Source: Platynereis dumerilii
Taxonomy: Eukaryota > Annelida > Polychaeta > Phyllodocida > Nereididae
DNA length: 64,000 nt
Reading direction: 5' to 3'
Assembly: GCA_026936325.1 (NCBI GenBank)
Contig: JAPTHN010000001.1
Coordinates: 95,433,859-95,497,858 of the forward strand
The position numbers were made by a program, and so were the translations under genes. Of the stretch, positions 1 through 11,619 are shown piece by piece. The notes under the pieces were generated by a model, which was not told the DNA's origin, ran no database searches, and saw only the letters and a program-made list of their open reading frames with translations. Position 1 is the first letter of the stretch; each line of letters begins with the position of its first letter.

Positions 1-116
1 CTGAACGATTCTGTCATATTTCACAAGCCCTTGTTGGTAAGCACTTGATGAATTGCTTATTTTGTTTTTATGTATTAGATATTTTAGGACTTTAAGCCAA
101 ATTAGAAAAGACTCAC

Positions 117-3100
117 TTTGGAGAGAAATTGCAGACCACACTAAGCCTCTTATCCTGTCCACTTGGGTAGGTCCCGTCACAGACGTCAATGGCACATCCA
201 ACATGAGTAGTATTTCTCCAGGCAAGCTGTAAACGTGAGAGAATAAAATTGGAAATATTTAGCGTCCTTCAAAGGGGTCTTGTTATGCCATTAATTAAAT
301 ATTATTACCTGATGGCTAGTCTCAAGCTAACAATTGCAGTTTTAGAAATTTTTTAAAACAAAGTCTATAGCCATTAAAATTCTTCTCCCAATAGTGAATG
401 TAGTGTTAATCAACAGTCATGATATTTTGGAATTATGTAGTGAACTACCTTAATTTTTTTTCTTTGAACTTTCATTCGGCCTTTTCATATATTTAGAAAG
501 AACCTCAAAGAATATTGGTGAGAAATTTTCTGAACGCCCCTCGTTTTTGTATAAAATAAAAACCAATTAGCAAACCAAAAAGAAAGAATAAATTCTGCAA
601 ACCTGCAAGTAGTCTCCACAGTAGAAGGAAGAGCAATTGTTGGCGCTGTATGAATAACCAACCGACTGAGACCACCACTCACTCACAACAGAACTGGCAA
701 GACAGCTGAAGGAAATGCTGTTGCTGGAGTTGTAGGTGTCAACGTAAATATTTTGGCCAATTTCATTTCCATCGCAGCTGCAAATCAAAAGTTGATCAAG
801 GCTCAGACACAGTTGAAGAAATGAACCTGCGAGTGACATCTTTCAGTTGTTTGGAAAGAATTCCGGGAAACAAACATCAATCTTATCTTTACAGTTGAAT
901 ATAAAGTGCTTACAGAATAGGACTGAAATGTTCCCTTCGAGGTCATATGCCTATCAATGAGAAGTTATTCTCTATGACTCACGGCCAATTTGTAAAGTCA
1001 TATTGTATACTTTCAATGCTATCAAAAAAGTCACCAACTGAGTATGAGTTCATTATATGGCATTCATTGTAACATAATGTTTTGCAAAGCCATAATATAG
1101 GAGCATGCGGAACAGGTCTTTTTCTGTAGGGCTACATTTGGTTAATGAAATAAAGAATTATTGATAAATTAAAAGCACTTACTCCGTAGTACTTCCTTTC
1201 CCGAGAGGACAGGTGGCAGCATGTTCAGCTGCCCTTTGGGCCAAGTTGTTATCCCATAACTGGTAATATAAAAGTAGATTTTTTTTTTGTCAGCTCATTA
1301 CCATAACAATAGTTATACGGATTGAAAACAATCACTGCCAAAATATCTTAGGAATCAAAAATTAGATATCTGAGGTTGGTCTTAGATTTTCTTTTAAATA
1401 AACCATTTTTCAAGTTTGGAGAAATCAATAAATTCTTACATGGTGGTCTTGAAATTTGTATGCCCAATTGCCCATGTATATATTTAGTCAAGAAATGTCA
1501 ATATTTTGATCTGTCTCAACTTGAACATCAAAGGCAACATGGCTCAGTATAAAGGGCTCAGCTAAAGCAGTAATCGAAGTTTGAAGTTCGATCTTGTGCT
1601 ACCATCTCACTCAATCATTTGAGGTGACTTGGTACATCCAATTTAATCCAGGGAAGATTTCACAAGAATGCGCTCTGAGAATCTCAAACTTTCTCACCTT
1701 TTTACCTTCAGCGAACGAAGTTCGAAAAAGAGGTATTGTATTCACTTGGATAAAAATGTTGTCCGTCCGCCGGGTTGGCAGCCGTTTGGGCCGCAGGTGG
1801 ATAGATTGTTTCCGGGCTAGAACTCAGCCCCTATTGAATGTACTAGTTGTGCAATTGATGGTGTAGTTGATGGATATTTGTTACTTTTTGGGACATAAAA
1901 ATCTTCTTTTTTTTCCAGTCCAAGAGTCAGCCACTATTGCATGTACATGGACGTAATTTAGTAGAGGAAACCGCGGCACGTTGGACCTCGGGGCAAGTTG
2001 GGCCATCGCCATTATTTTTTTTATATAACATACACAGTTATCCGAATCCCCAATGAAGAGACCTTTAGTGGTATGCCTTTTGGCCAAAATATTTCATGAG
2101 CATTGAAGGAAAAGTGTGAGTTCTATTTCAGGTTGTCAGATTTTCGGCATAAAAAGTGACTTTTTCAAAGTCTCGATGGCTGGGTTACCCTTCTCAAAAT
2201 ATGGGTCATCCGGTCAGACAAGTCTCATAAATTGAAACTATCACTACTTAATCAAAGTTTTATATAAGTTTCTTGAGTTCAAATTCAACCTTCTTAGCAA
2301 GGCATGCACAAAATTGCACATTTTCATATGAGGTTGGGATGGGACAGGTTGGACCAGCATGGCCGGGGCACGTTGGACCGTTATAAACTGGATTGACTGA
2401 CAAAAAATAATCTGCAAAATGCCAGCTGTGTACATTTTAACATGAATAGAGCACCTAAGTCATTCCTGTACAATATGAGGGTAAAATCAATTCAGTTGGC
2501 TAATCTGACAGCCCTTCTAGCTGAAATAAGATTTATTAAAATTATCTGGGTAAATATTCAGATATAACCATTGTGCAATGACACACAATTGTGTTTTGTG
2601 ACCTGTGAGAAGAAAATGTGGCGTTTGCTCACTTTCTTCTACTTTCCTGGACTTTCATTCCGTGGTCCAACTTGCTCCACATGGCGGTCCAACGTGCCCC
2701 AGGTCTGGTGCACGTTGGACCACAATAAAACAAATTTCAAACTTATTTTTCTCCACAACTATGGATGGTAGATCGACTTGGTTCGGCATAAGGGTAGTGT
2801 AGATTAGGGTGGCCGAAAAAAAAAAATTCTTACATTCCTATCGCATACCCCTTCATTTTCTGCGAAATGGTAAAATAAACATGCTGTTAAAATTTAAGAA
2901 AGATCCTTCAAGTCTAAGTGGTCCCCCAAAGCCACTCGGTTTTGCGTAATTGCGGTTAAAAATATCAAATTGAAGCAAATTTTCTCCTGAGATCAATGGT
3001 ATGAATATTATCATTGTATGTCGAATAATAAGCGAGATATTTATAAACCGCGATTACACAAAAATGAATTATTTGTAAATTTTGGCCTGAAACCGAGTGG

Positions 3101-6100
3101 CTTTGGGGTAGCACTTAGACTCTAAGGATCTTTCTAAAATTTTAACAGAGTGCTTATTTTACCATTTCGCATAAAATGAAGGGGTATGCGATATGAAATT
3201 CAGAAATTGGTCTTTTTTCTGGCCACCCTAGTGCAGACGTTCAGAATTCAGTCCGGAAAGAGATTTTACACATATTTAGAGAACTTTCTGATTGAGAACC
3301 GGAAAATAAAAAAGCGGTCCAACGTGCCCTGGTCTCCCCTACACATATACATGTAGCCCATGGTCAAGTTTTGCCCTTTGATAGTCTGATTTATGGATAT
3401 TTTGACTTTTTTGAAATACTGAGAGAAAATTGAAATACCCTTTTTTTTCTTTTATGTTTGGTACACATACAGCCCATATGGTCTTGGATATGAAACTGTG
3501 AATAACAAAGTTGCATTGTAAATAATCTTGTTTTTCTGTCACCTATGCTACCCACGATAGATACTACAGTTGTTGTGAAGTTCTTCGTCGACGGTTTGCT
3601 ACATTGTTGCCTATGTTTATCATCTCCTTACTGCTTCCTTAGCAAGTGAACCCATTTCCAAGTAAATCAGCAAACTAAAGAAAAAACATCAATGAAATAA
3701 TTCACGAATATGAAGCTTTTTGCTCTCAAAAATTGTTTTATTTGTCTCTCATAAGGACATTAAATAATGGACAGCCACACTTACTGGCCATCCGACATGC
3801 GGTGTGATTTTGCTGATTCTCCTGACCAATGAGAACACACACATAGTTTGATATATATACCACTTTGGCAAACAGAAAGCTCAGCATATGGCTATTTCTA
3901 CCAACTACCTGAACTGACCAATAGTCACCCAGTCTCAGCTTGACATTATGCTTTCAGTCTATAAATAAGAATTGAAGGATATAGATGTATAACCTGGATA
4001 ATCAAAGTTGGGGGAAGCTAATGTCAGTGTCTGTACATAGTACTGCAAAAGATCCCTCAAATGGGTAATATATTGAGGACTCTTGCCCGTTCTACCATAT
4101 CTATCTATCTGTTATCTATTTATCTATTGACCGATCTCTCTATCTATCTATCTATCTCCGAGGGGTTTTCCATAAGTTCTGTCCAACTTGCCATAACATT
4201 TGCAATATTTATTACAGATACATGATATTTGGGTCAAACAATATTGAAGTAATTTGAAAATGATCTTGAAAAAATCAAATCATAGAAATAAAAATAAATG
4301 GTTTATTTGTTACCATGGAAACCAAAAGTCTTGAAATGCGGCCCAGGGCACTTTTAGAGGTAGGCCTACAAATTCATTATATCTTGTCAAGAATTCATTT
4401 CTTACCAGGACTACAGGACAAGAAACATACGAGGGGCGTTCAGAAAGTTTGAGGCTTTTTTTCATATGGGTACTTATTTTCAATCTAGAACTATGAATTT
4501 TTCACAGGAAAAAATTTAGCATATTTGGAATGGATTTCCAAAATGTTGGATGATTTGGACATTTTTAAGTCATACTGTGGTTGCCATGGAAACTGAAAGT
4601 TCAGCTTCTTGGGGCAGGTAACACTGAAACCAAGAATGCCAAGAAATTGTGACTGTGAGAGACTTCTCTCTGTCACTTGTATCAGTGAGATTGACAATAT
4701 TTGACACAAGACATATGATATTATCTTCTAAATATGCTTTCAAGCACATCAAATATGTGTATTCTTACACTGAACCCATGTAGGGAAGCACTCCCGCATG
4801 CCAGATTTGGCGAGGGAAATTCAGGAGGCAAAGGTGTGTTTCCCTGACTGTATGAGGACTTGTGAAAGAATGGATTCACAAGTACTAACAACTAGTAACA
4901 AGAGACCAAAATGGACAGCATTATCCATTCTAGCTATTCCTGTGACATGTTGACATGAGTTCTGGTTTTCCCTTACTTTAGTCCTTGGGGCCTATAGTTT
5001 CAGGCACCGCAAGTGAAAAGGCTTTGGATGACTGAAATTCTTTCACAGAACTTTGTTTGGAGGACTTCAAGGAACATTTACTTCAATGGGCCAGATGTAT
5101 GAATCAATGCTTTTGGTGAGATTGGCAGTATTTTTTAAGGCTAATACTATATTTCTTGTGTCAAACATTGTCAATCTCACTTATGCAAGTGATAGACAGA
5201 GGCCTCTCATAGCCAAAATTCATGAGCTTTAGTGGTTTCAGTATTATCTGCCCCAAGAAGCTGAACTTTCAGTTTCCATGGCAACCACAAAATGACTTTA
5301 AAATGTCCAAATTGTCCAAAATTTTGGAAATCCATTAAAAATATGCTGAATTTTATCCTGTGAAAAATGTATGGTTCTAGATTGAAAATAAGTGTTCATA
5401 TAAAAAAAAGCCTCGAACTTTCTGAACGCCCCTCGTATTAAAAATAATCCCTTACATTTCACAAATTCTCAAACCTATGAACTTGACACTGAGTACATTT
5501 TCTCTAACCTTGTATATCCCTTAAAAAATCAATGCCTCGTAGTCCTCATATTGAGATTACTGTTGGTGTTTCGCAGACTTTTTGTACTTTACGATGGGTT
5601 TTCCATAAGTTCTGTCCAACCTGTCATAACTTTTGGTAGATTTACTACAGAAAAGTTATATTAGAGTCAGTTGATCTTGGGGTAATTTGCAAATGATCCC
5701 CAAAATATCAGATCATAGAAGCAAAAATAAATTGTTGATTTGTTGCTATGGAAACCAAAAGTCGTGAAATGCGACCACGATCTTGTTAACAGACACATAC
5801 TTGATATATCTTGTCAAAATATGTAATTATTACAAGAGATATAGAACAAAATATATCGAAACATTCATAGCCATTTCACAACTTCCTAAACTAATGACTG
5901 GGATCTCGTAAATACATTTTCTCATACTTTCTAACCATGCCTAAATAAGATACCTCAGTCTTCATGTTAAGGTCTGTTTTGGTGTTGTCCAGTCTTCTTT
6001 TCTTAGGTCTTCCAATGTGTGCTTTCTTCATTCATAAAAAGTTTGTACAATCTTTATTTGGTTCTATCACTCATACTGTCTTCCTTGTATGATAGAAGGT

Positions 6101-9100
6101 TCTCACTCTCACTGCAAGTTTTTAACCAATTGAATTGAAAAAATATAACAGGTATGACATATGTATGGTGTCATCCATATCCAAAAATTTGTTCATCTCA
6201 TAAAAAATGGGTAACTGCACAGGAGATGTTAAAGTAACGATGCGATGAAAATACCAGTTTTCATTGTTTTTAATTATTTTACAAATAACTAATAGTATTT
6301 CATGAAATTAATTATGAATATACATTAATTCAATAAGTCAAAACACAGATAATGTGAGCAGGTGTTCAGTTTGTTTTTATTGAGCCCAACAATATCTGGG
6401 CCGCATTTCATGACTTCTGGTTTCCATGGCAACATATTAAGCATTTATTTGTATCTATTTGGTCTGATCTTTTGTTTGTTATTTGGGAATTACGTCAATA
6501 TTATTTGACCCAAATATCATGTTTCTATATCAAATCTAGCAAAAGTTATGACTAGTTGGACAGAACTTATGGAAAACCCCTGTATCTATCTACCTGTATA
6601 TCTGTATATCTCTCTGGCTGTTTATCTACTTACCAAATCATTTAGAGGATTGGTGGTTTCCTGCCAGAGGGTGGATCTTCTCAAGTTGATCTGGCTCAGC
6701 CAAGCGGATTGGTATACCAGACTGAGGTAACTCAGCGAACTACCACAAGAATCAGTGCTTCTCTTAAGGGCTTCTGTGGAAGAAAAGGTCAGAGGACAAT
6801 GATGCCTTAATATTGCATAACATGGTGAAGAAAAATGATAGCTTCTACTGAGATTAGGAACAAAATTTTTATCGATTGGCTTGGATCTGTTTTGTTATAA
6901 ATATGATAAAATGCCATTATTGAAAATGAATTAGCTCTCTATCTGCATCCACTATAAAACCAACGACAACGCAATGGACATAGATCTACCATGCAGCAAT
7001 GTTTTGACAATGTTGCAACGTTGGTGTCAGTTACCGTACATATAAATGTATGGTAGAAATGACATTGTCACAACGTTGTGAAGCGATGTCAGATATACGT
7101 GTGATGTTGTGTTCATATTGTTGTTTTTTATTTTTATGCAAATTTTGTGACCCAGGGAATCCAAATCTGTTCACAAAATGGTGATACGATAATCTTAGCT
7201 ACTTGACTGAAATTTTCAATGTTTTTTTTTTTTTTCGTTTTTTGACCATTTTCGCGAACCTGCAGTACTCTGTAACTTTGTAAGTTTATGTCATACAGCA
7301 TTCTCATTTCCATGGTTGGAAAACTCTCACAAAGACTATAATTTTTATATGCCAACATCAATGGTCTGTTGTGATATCTTGACTCACATTTGCTCTTCAG
7401 TTTGCACTTTTTAGAAATGAAAGTGTTGCAGACTTATTAATCCTGTTAAAAAATGGCTTTTGAATTTCTTTCACTGATAATTGCTCTGAGTCGCATCTTC
7501 CAAGTCCCAGAAAAGCCAAATATGAAAACTTTTTGATTTTTACATCCATGGGATTGCCTCGCTTGTGAGTGATGAATTTTTGATTTAAAGTTAGTTTAAA
7601 AAATCATAAAATGTGAGACGGTGTCTGTTGCATTTCATATCATGTCTTCATCAGAATTGATTGCAGAGCAACATAAGTGGTATATAATACCCCACGAAAG
7701 AAAAATCCCTTGGCTTTCTCACGACACCCATGGTCCCACAACCACACATATGGAATTCACAGAGACATTGTTGCACTCCACTGAACTGAGGTTCGAAACA
7801 GGTGATTACAACAAACTGTCAATGCCAAACAATGCTGAACAGGATAATCCAGCTTGCTACATGTATTTTGTAACAGGGCCCCTTTAAACATTGTCATAGC
7901 ATAAGAAAAAGTGTTAGAAGCTCACAGAGCCAAAGAATATTTGCCAAAGAACTTCTGATTTGAGCATTTGTGCATCCATTTATCCACATGGAATTGTTCA
8001 TGGACTACATTTATATTGCATTGGATACATATATTTGGAATTGCTAATAGGACAAATCATAGGATACAGATTCATAGAAAAGGTAAGATATAAATTCTCC
8101 TATGACCATATCAACACAGAATTTTTTGCCAACTCACAATGAAACTTTGAAGGCTGTTAATCAAATATCAAAGGTGTTTTAAGGTTGCACTTTGCATAGG
8201 CTTTGTCCAGAGTGACTAAATACACCAGTTGTATGTGTTTTCCTCAGCTGACATCAATCTGATTTTATATGAATTGACTTTTTGTGAAACATGTGCTTTC
8301 TGCAAGCCAATGTTTTGATCAAACAGGAAGTCATGTACAACATGTACAGTGCTGCCACGTTGTTGCACCATGGACACCAATGATGTTGTCCAATATTTAA
8401 TCATTATGAAGTTAAAACATGAAATATAACAGCCCCTGCCTGATCAGTTTGGATACATCCGATAAAATCTAACATTCAAACTCCCAAGCTCATAATGCAG
8501 GATTTTCCATGATCAAAGATTTTGAAAATATTTTATTTGGTAATCCTGCCATTTGGAGAATGAGAATACAAGTAATTCACAGCTAATTTGAATAGAAACT
8601 TTTTCTTGGCAGGTTTTGTCATTCTACAACAATTTCTTTCGTAAGAAGTGTAAGGTGAAGAGCCAATGGGAGTCAAGTTATCATCCTAGACCATTGATGC
8701 AAAATGAACGTATTTTGGAGAGCTTTCCAACCATGGCAATTAGAATACAAAGCTTTGATAAGAAGCTCAAATTGGGACAAGGAGGCAAAAAAGCAGATGA
8801 TAAAATAAATATTATTGAAAACCAGTGGTTTTGAGAAAATTTCATAAATTTGAATCTTGAAATTTCGGGCAACGGACAAAATTTGATGTCCTATGCCATC
8901 CAAAAATTCCGTCCGCGGAACACCTGTGCATTTCTTTCAAATTAAGTCTGCATTTTTCTTAGCTAATTTGTATAATTGATGATCATTTAATTTTCATTCT
9001 GTGAAATTATTCTCTGTGACGCTAGCCAATTTTTGTTGTACCAACAAAGCTGAAATTAAACAAACTTTGTCATTGTCATTATAACCAGTGCCCTTTCATC

Positions 9101-9787
9101 TGAATCACACAATGTGGCAGTCTGTAAGTGGAAATCTAGTTCGACTAAAGTTCTGTGAAAAAGCTATTCTACTTGATATACATGTCACCATCGCTTTTCA
9201 TTTAGACCTTCGAAGGATCATATACATATTGCTCATACAAGGACACAAGTATAACAAAATCATTCTACAACAAATGCGCTTACCAGAAGTTTGTCCTTCC
9301 CTATATAAAATGGAAAGAAAAAAAAATAAAGATTTTATACAGTAATTCATAGTCAACTGAAACAAATCTCTCATCTGTACCAGATTATTCTTCATGGAAG
9401 GATAAAACACTGAGAAAAAGGATTAACCAATTCAGACAATAATTTGTGTACAATATATTTTTGTTCATTAATTGTCTTAACCATACAATAGAATGGTTCA
9501 TAATGTCAAACATTTTGGTTATGCCGCCCTATTAATAATCATTGGCAGTCCCATGCATTCAATCAATCGTCTGCTTTAGACACCAAACATAATTATGATC
9601 AAGTCTTTTGACATTTTTAACAATTATACAATCATTGTCTGATATCAGACCATCTTTTTTCAGTGAATACAGCATCAACAAATCATAATACTCACAATAG
9701 CTCCTCCAAAGAGATCTGGCCATTCAAATCAGTGGTTGGGCTACAGGCCACCAAGCCAACACACAGCAACAGAACTAGGGTCTTCAT
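117..9787 (-). CDS. CAP-superfamily secreted protein, copy B (partial, last exon off window)
   Basis: Exons on the minus strand: 9696-9787 (start codon and signal peptide MKTLVLLLCVGLVAC), a short exon 2 not located, 6634-6773, 1183-1259, 603-777 and 117-226; the terminal exon would lie left of base 1. Each located exon has consensus GT/AG borders, and the phases (2, then 1, 0, 2, 0, 2) match the paralogue at 17065-26881. Exons 4-6 encode a CAP/SCP/PR-1 fold: LWDNNLAQRAAEHAATC, then IGQNIY, WWSQ, CGDYLQ and AWRNTTHVGCA, with cysteines matching copy A. CAP proteins are usually secreted and found in venoms, mucus, sperm and immunity; no specific role can be read here. The usual tetrad is missing: no His before GQN, Gln for Glu in GEN and in WxxE, Asp for His in GHYTQ. 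The introns are full of TIR elements. Confidence 0.88.
528..543. repeat. Solo end of a TIR transposon family
   Basis: TCTGAACGCCCCTCG is the same as the right terminal repeat of the element at 4430-5435. No partner end is visible nearby, so this is a remnant. It lies in intron 5 of CAP copy B, about 60 bases past the donor of exon 5. Confidence 0.6.
1695..1790 (-). repeat. Fragment matching the end of the tandem-unit element at 50 kb
   Basis: Contains CTTCAGCGAACGAAGTTCG, the reverse complement of the hairpin at 50755-50780, then the reverse of its adjoining sequence, including the GTCCGCCGG-type G+C-rich stretch. It is one end of a dispersed repeat in inverted orientation, in an intron of CAP copy B. 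Confidence 0.6.
1961..3342. mobile_element. TIR DNA transposon, non-autonomous, about 1.4 kb
   Basis: Both ends carry an inverted repeat of about 27 bases: GTAGAGGAAACC then GGCACGTTGGACC at the left, and GGTCCAACGTGCC then GGTCTCCCCTAC at the right. The GGTCCAACGTGCCCC motif recurs inside (2340-2385, 2690-2725) in both orientations. No transposase reading frame is seen. A second element (2805-3230) is inserted within it. Confidence 0.65.
2805..3230. mobile_element. Palindromic MITE with TAGGGTGGCC ends
   Basis: TAGGGTGGCC at the left and GGCCACCCTA at the right. The arms pair over most of the length: GCATACCCCTTCATTTT against AAAATGAAGGGGTATGC, and AAAGCCACTCGG against CCGAGTGGCTTT. About 426 bases, non-coding, nested in the element at 1961-3342. 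Confidence 0.8.
3335..3545 (-). repeat. Single unit of the ~157-bp family seen in tandem at 50 kb
   Basis: The minus strand reads CAGACTATCAAAGGGC, then a paraphrase of the tandem units at 49990-50660 (GACCATCAAAAGGCACAAC), including the preceding A/T tract. One diverged unit in opposite orientation, just outside the TIR element at 1961-3342. Confidence 0.5.
4098..4157. repeat. TCTA/GATA microsatellite
   Basis: Imperfect run of TCTA units directly next to the left end of the TIR element at 4158. Similar TCTA/TGTA runs follow the right end at 6583-6610, so the element may have inserted into a microsatellite. Confidence 0.8.
4158..5589. mobile_element. Left part of a GGGGTTTTCCATAAG TIR element, interrupted
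   Basis: Starts CGAGGGGTTTTCCATAAG. Bases 4158-4427 and 5438-5589 align in direct orientation with 5592-5980 of the complete copy to the right. The copy is split by the element at 4430-5435 and has no right end of its own before the second copy starts. Either copy 2 inserted into copy 1 or unequal exchange removed the end of copy 1. Confidence 0.7.
4430..5435. mobile_element. TIR element CGAGGGGCGTTCAGAAAG, about 1.0 kb
   Basis: CGAGGGGCGTTCAGAAAGTT at the left and AACTTTCTGAACGCCCCTCG at the right, flanked by TA on both sides (4428-4429, 5436-5437), the Tc1/mariner signature. Arms of several hundred bases pair imperfectly. Both arms carry an X-box-like palindrome (4580-4593 and 5272-5285). 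No transposase remains. It is inserted inside the older element at 4158. Confidence 0.85.
5592..6582. mobile_element. TIR element CAGGGGTTTTCCATAAG, about 1.0 kb
   Basis: CGATGGGTTTTCCATAAGTT at the left and AACTTATGGAAAACCCCTG at the right, with TA at 5590-5591 and 6583-6584. Length 991, very close to the other two elements of this style (1006 and 1004). Non-coding. Its right end lies 51 bases from the donor of CAP copy B exon 3 (6634). Confidence 0.82.
7128..8930. repeat. Imperfect long inverted repeat in an intron of CAP copy B
   Basis: CATTTCCATGGTTGGAAAAC near 7300 is the reverse complement of GAGCTTTCCAACCATGG near 8720, and flanking stretches also pair. Exact ends were not found. Probably an old TIR element. 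Reading frames inside (7621-7887, 8616-8834) show no family likeness. Confidence 0.4.
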
Positions 9788-9830
9788 GATGTCAGAGAAC
9801 ATGAGTGCTCTCAAAATCAAAAGTCTTGAT

Positions 9831-9838
9831 TATATACT
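9831..9838 (-). promoter_or_regulatory. TATA box of CAP copy B
   Basis: TATATAAT on the minus strand, about 44 bases upstream of the start codon at 9787. Copy A has a TATA box at the same distance from its start. Confidence 0.6.
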
Positions 9839-9839
9839 C

Positions 9840-11540
9840 CTCTTTCCTGTTCAATACTCCTTGAACAAGGTTTTTTCTAATTGGCAATTAGTCCATCAAT
9901 CAACACTTGACACATCAGCATTCACATCAGCATTCACAATTCACATCCTCCATCATGCAGCAATGTGTATTTGACAATTTGGTGTTAAATCAGCAAACAA
10001 CATAAACCTAAATGAGCCAAACATAATCTGTATGAATTGCTTTTTAGTCAAATAATACCAGGTGTCTGTGTATAAATTGCAAAACAACTTATACAAGTAT
10101 TGTTTTGCAAGTTAAATTAAGTCATAGATCATCACATCAACGCATGATTCAATTATTTTCAAAGAATCATAGAATTCCGGATGACCGATGATTTATTAGT
10201 TTAAAGTAACTCCTGAAAGTAATTCATCATTAATGAGAAAAAGTATGCTTCAGTTTGTAGCATGTAATGAGGATGTGTTAATTCAGATTCTGACCTCCAA
10301 GGGATGGAAAATATTCAGTGTTAAACACCATTTCAAAAGGGACCACCTTGCACTCGGACTGTAGAAGCTGCAGGTTGACTATGTTGTCAAAGCTATTAAT
10401 TAGTCTTATGATATGTGATCATGTGATGATACACTCTAAAAAATTCCAGACAAACCAATTTTGTCCTGACATTTTTTAGAGTGTATGTGATCTTTTTTTT
10501 TCAAAAATATGCGAGTGACCCTCTCAATTGGTCAACTTTATGTTAAAACTGTTTAGATCAACATTCTTTTTTTTCTCCTTTTTGCGTGATATTGGTTAAT
10601 TTTATTTTATATGCTCAATTTAGTAGTAATGTGTCTTAGGGTGGCCTTTCTGCAGCGATCTTATTTTTTGAGAGGTCTCCTTGGCTCACATCCTATGATG
10701 AAATCAATATTATTATGTCTATACATATACTCATCTTCAATATGGGAAAATAAATGATTTCTGAGTGTGAGTGTGAGTGTGAGTCTGGAAAACACTGTCA
10801 TTATCATGGTGATGCAGCTTCAAAAGTTTTCTGAGAAGCTGTCAAAGAAATATGGTACTCTTTAACATCTGGAGAACTTAGAGAAAGTGTTTCGTAATGG
10901 AGTTCATGATCGCAAAAGCAGATTTGCTGACAATGCAGCTTTACCATTTTGCTGTTCATCATATGGCTATTTAAACACCACGTAAAATTTCAACTTTCCC
11001 ACAAATTTAATAACCTGAAGCAATCTTAATGATATTTACAACTCAGGTGCTTATCATCATGTCACTAATAAAAAACACACAAAACAATTTCTGGAAAATT
11101 AGACCAACAACTTTTAAATTAAATTTCTTAGGAACTCAAATGAACTTATTCACACATATATTTTCAGGGAAACACTAATGAAACAGAGCGGGCTGCAGTG
11201 AAGTCTTGCATTGGAAAGCATCTCCCCCCTTCCAACAACGAAATTGTAGAATGATGCTCCCGAATTTAACTTCAATGGTTTTTGCATTTCCGGAAGCATG
11301 CAAGCATCACAGCCTCTATTTTCTAGATCTTTCATCATATATTAGAGGTAGTTAATCAAATCATCTATTGCATATAAGTGGTAGATCCAATTATATACAC
11401 TGACACTTAATCCAAACCATTTTTGTGTGTGTGTGTGTTTTCATTTTGACAAAATTCAATTTTTTAGTAAAAAAAAAGTTTAAAGACGTGATTAAAGCGC
11501 TTTAAAACTCGTGCTCATTGTTATATGTGTATATATATAT
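9840..11540. other. Intergenic region between the two CAP genes, first part
   Basis: Apart from the 56-base palindrome at 10430-10485 and a GTGAGT microsatellite near 10765, nothing coding is recognised. Probable shared upstream region of the divergent CAP pair. Confidence 0.5.
10430..10485. mobile_element. 56-bp palindrome with TACACTCTAAAAAATT ends
   Basis: TACACTCTAAAAAATTCCAG pairs with TGACATTTTTTAGAGTGTA. The same end recurs once at 17964 (TACACTCTAAAAAATTTCAG) inside CAP copy A. This looks like a minimal MITE made of little more than its two ends. Confidence 0.65.
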
Positions 11541-11619
11541 CATCTCTCGGGATGATGGATGCCGTTTATTTTATTTAGGTAAAAAGCTGTTGCAAATTTG
11601 CTGTCGTAAATTTTGGTCA

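Noticed and set aside
7621-8142. Frames of 88 and 60 codons in a CAP-B intron
   Set aside because: They lie inside an imperfect inverted repeat and show no motif or splice context.
9045-9060. Candidate short exon 2 of CAP copy B
   Set aside because: An acceptor-like TTTAATTTCAG is followed too soon by GT and the peptide does not match copy A; exon 2 is left unplaced.
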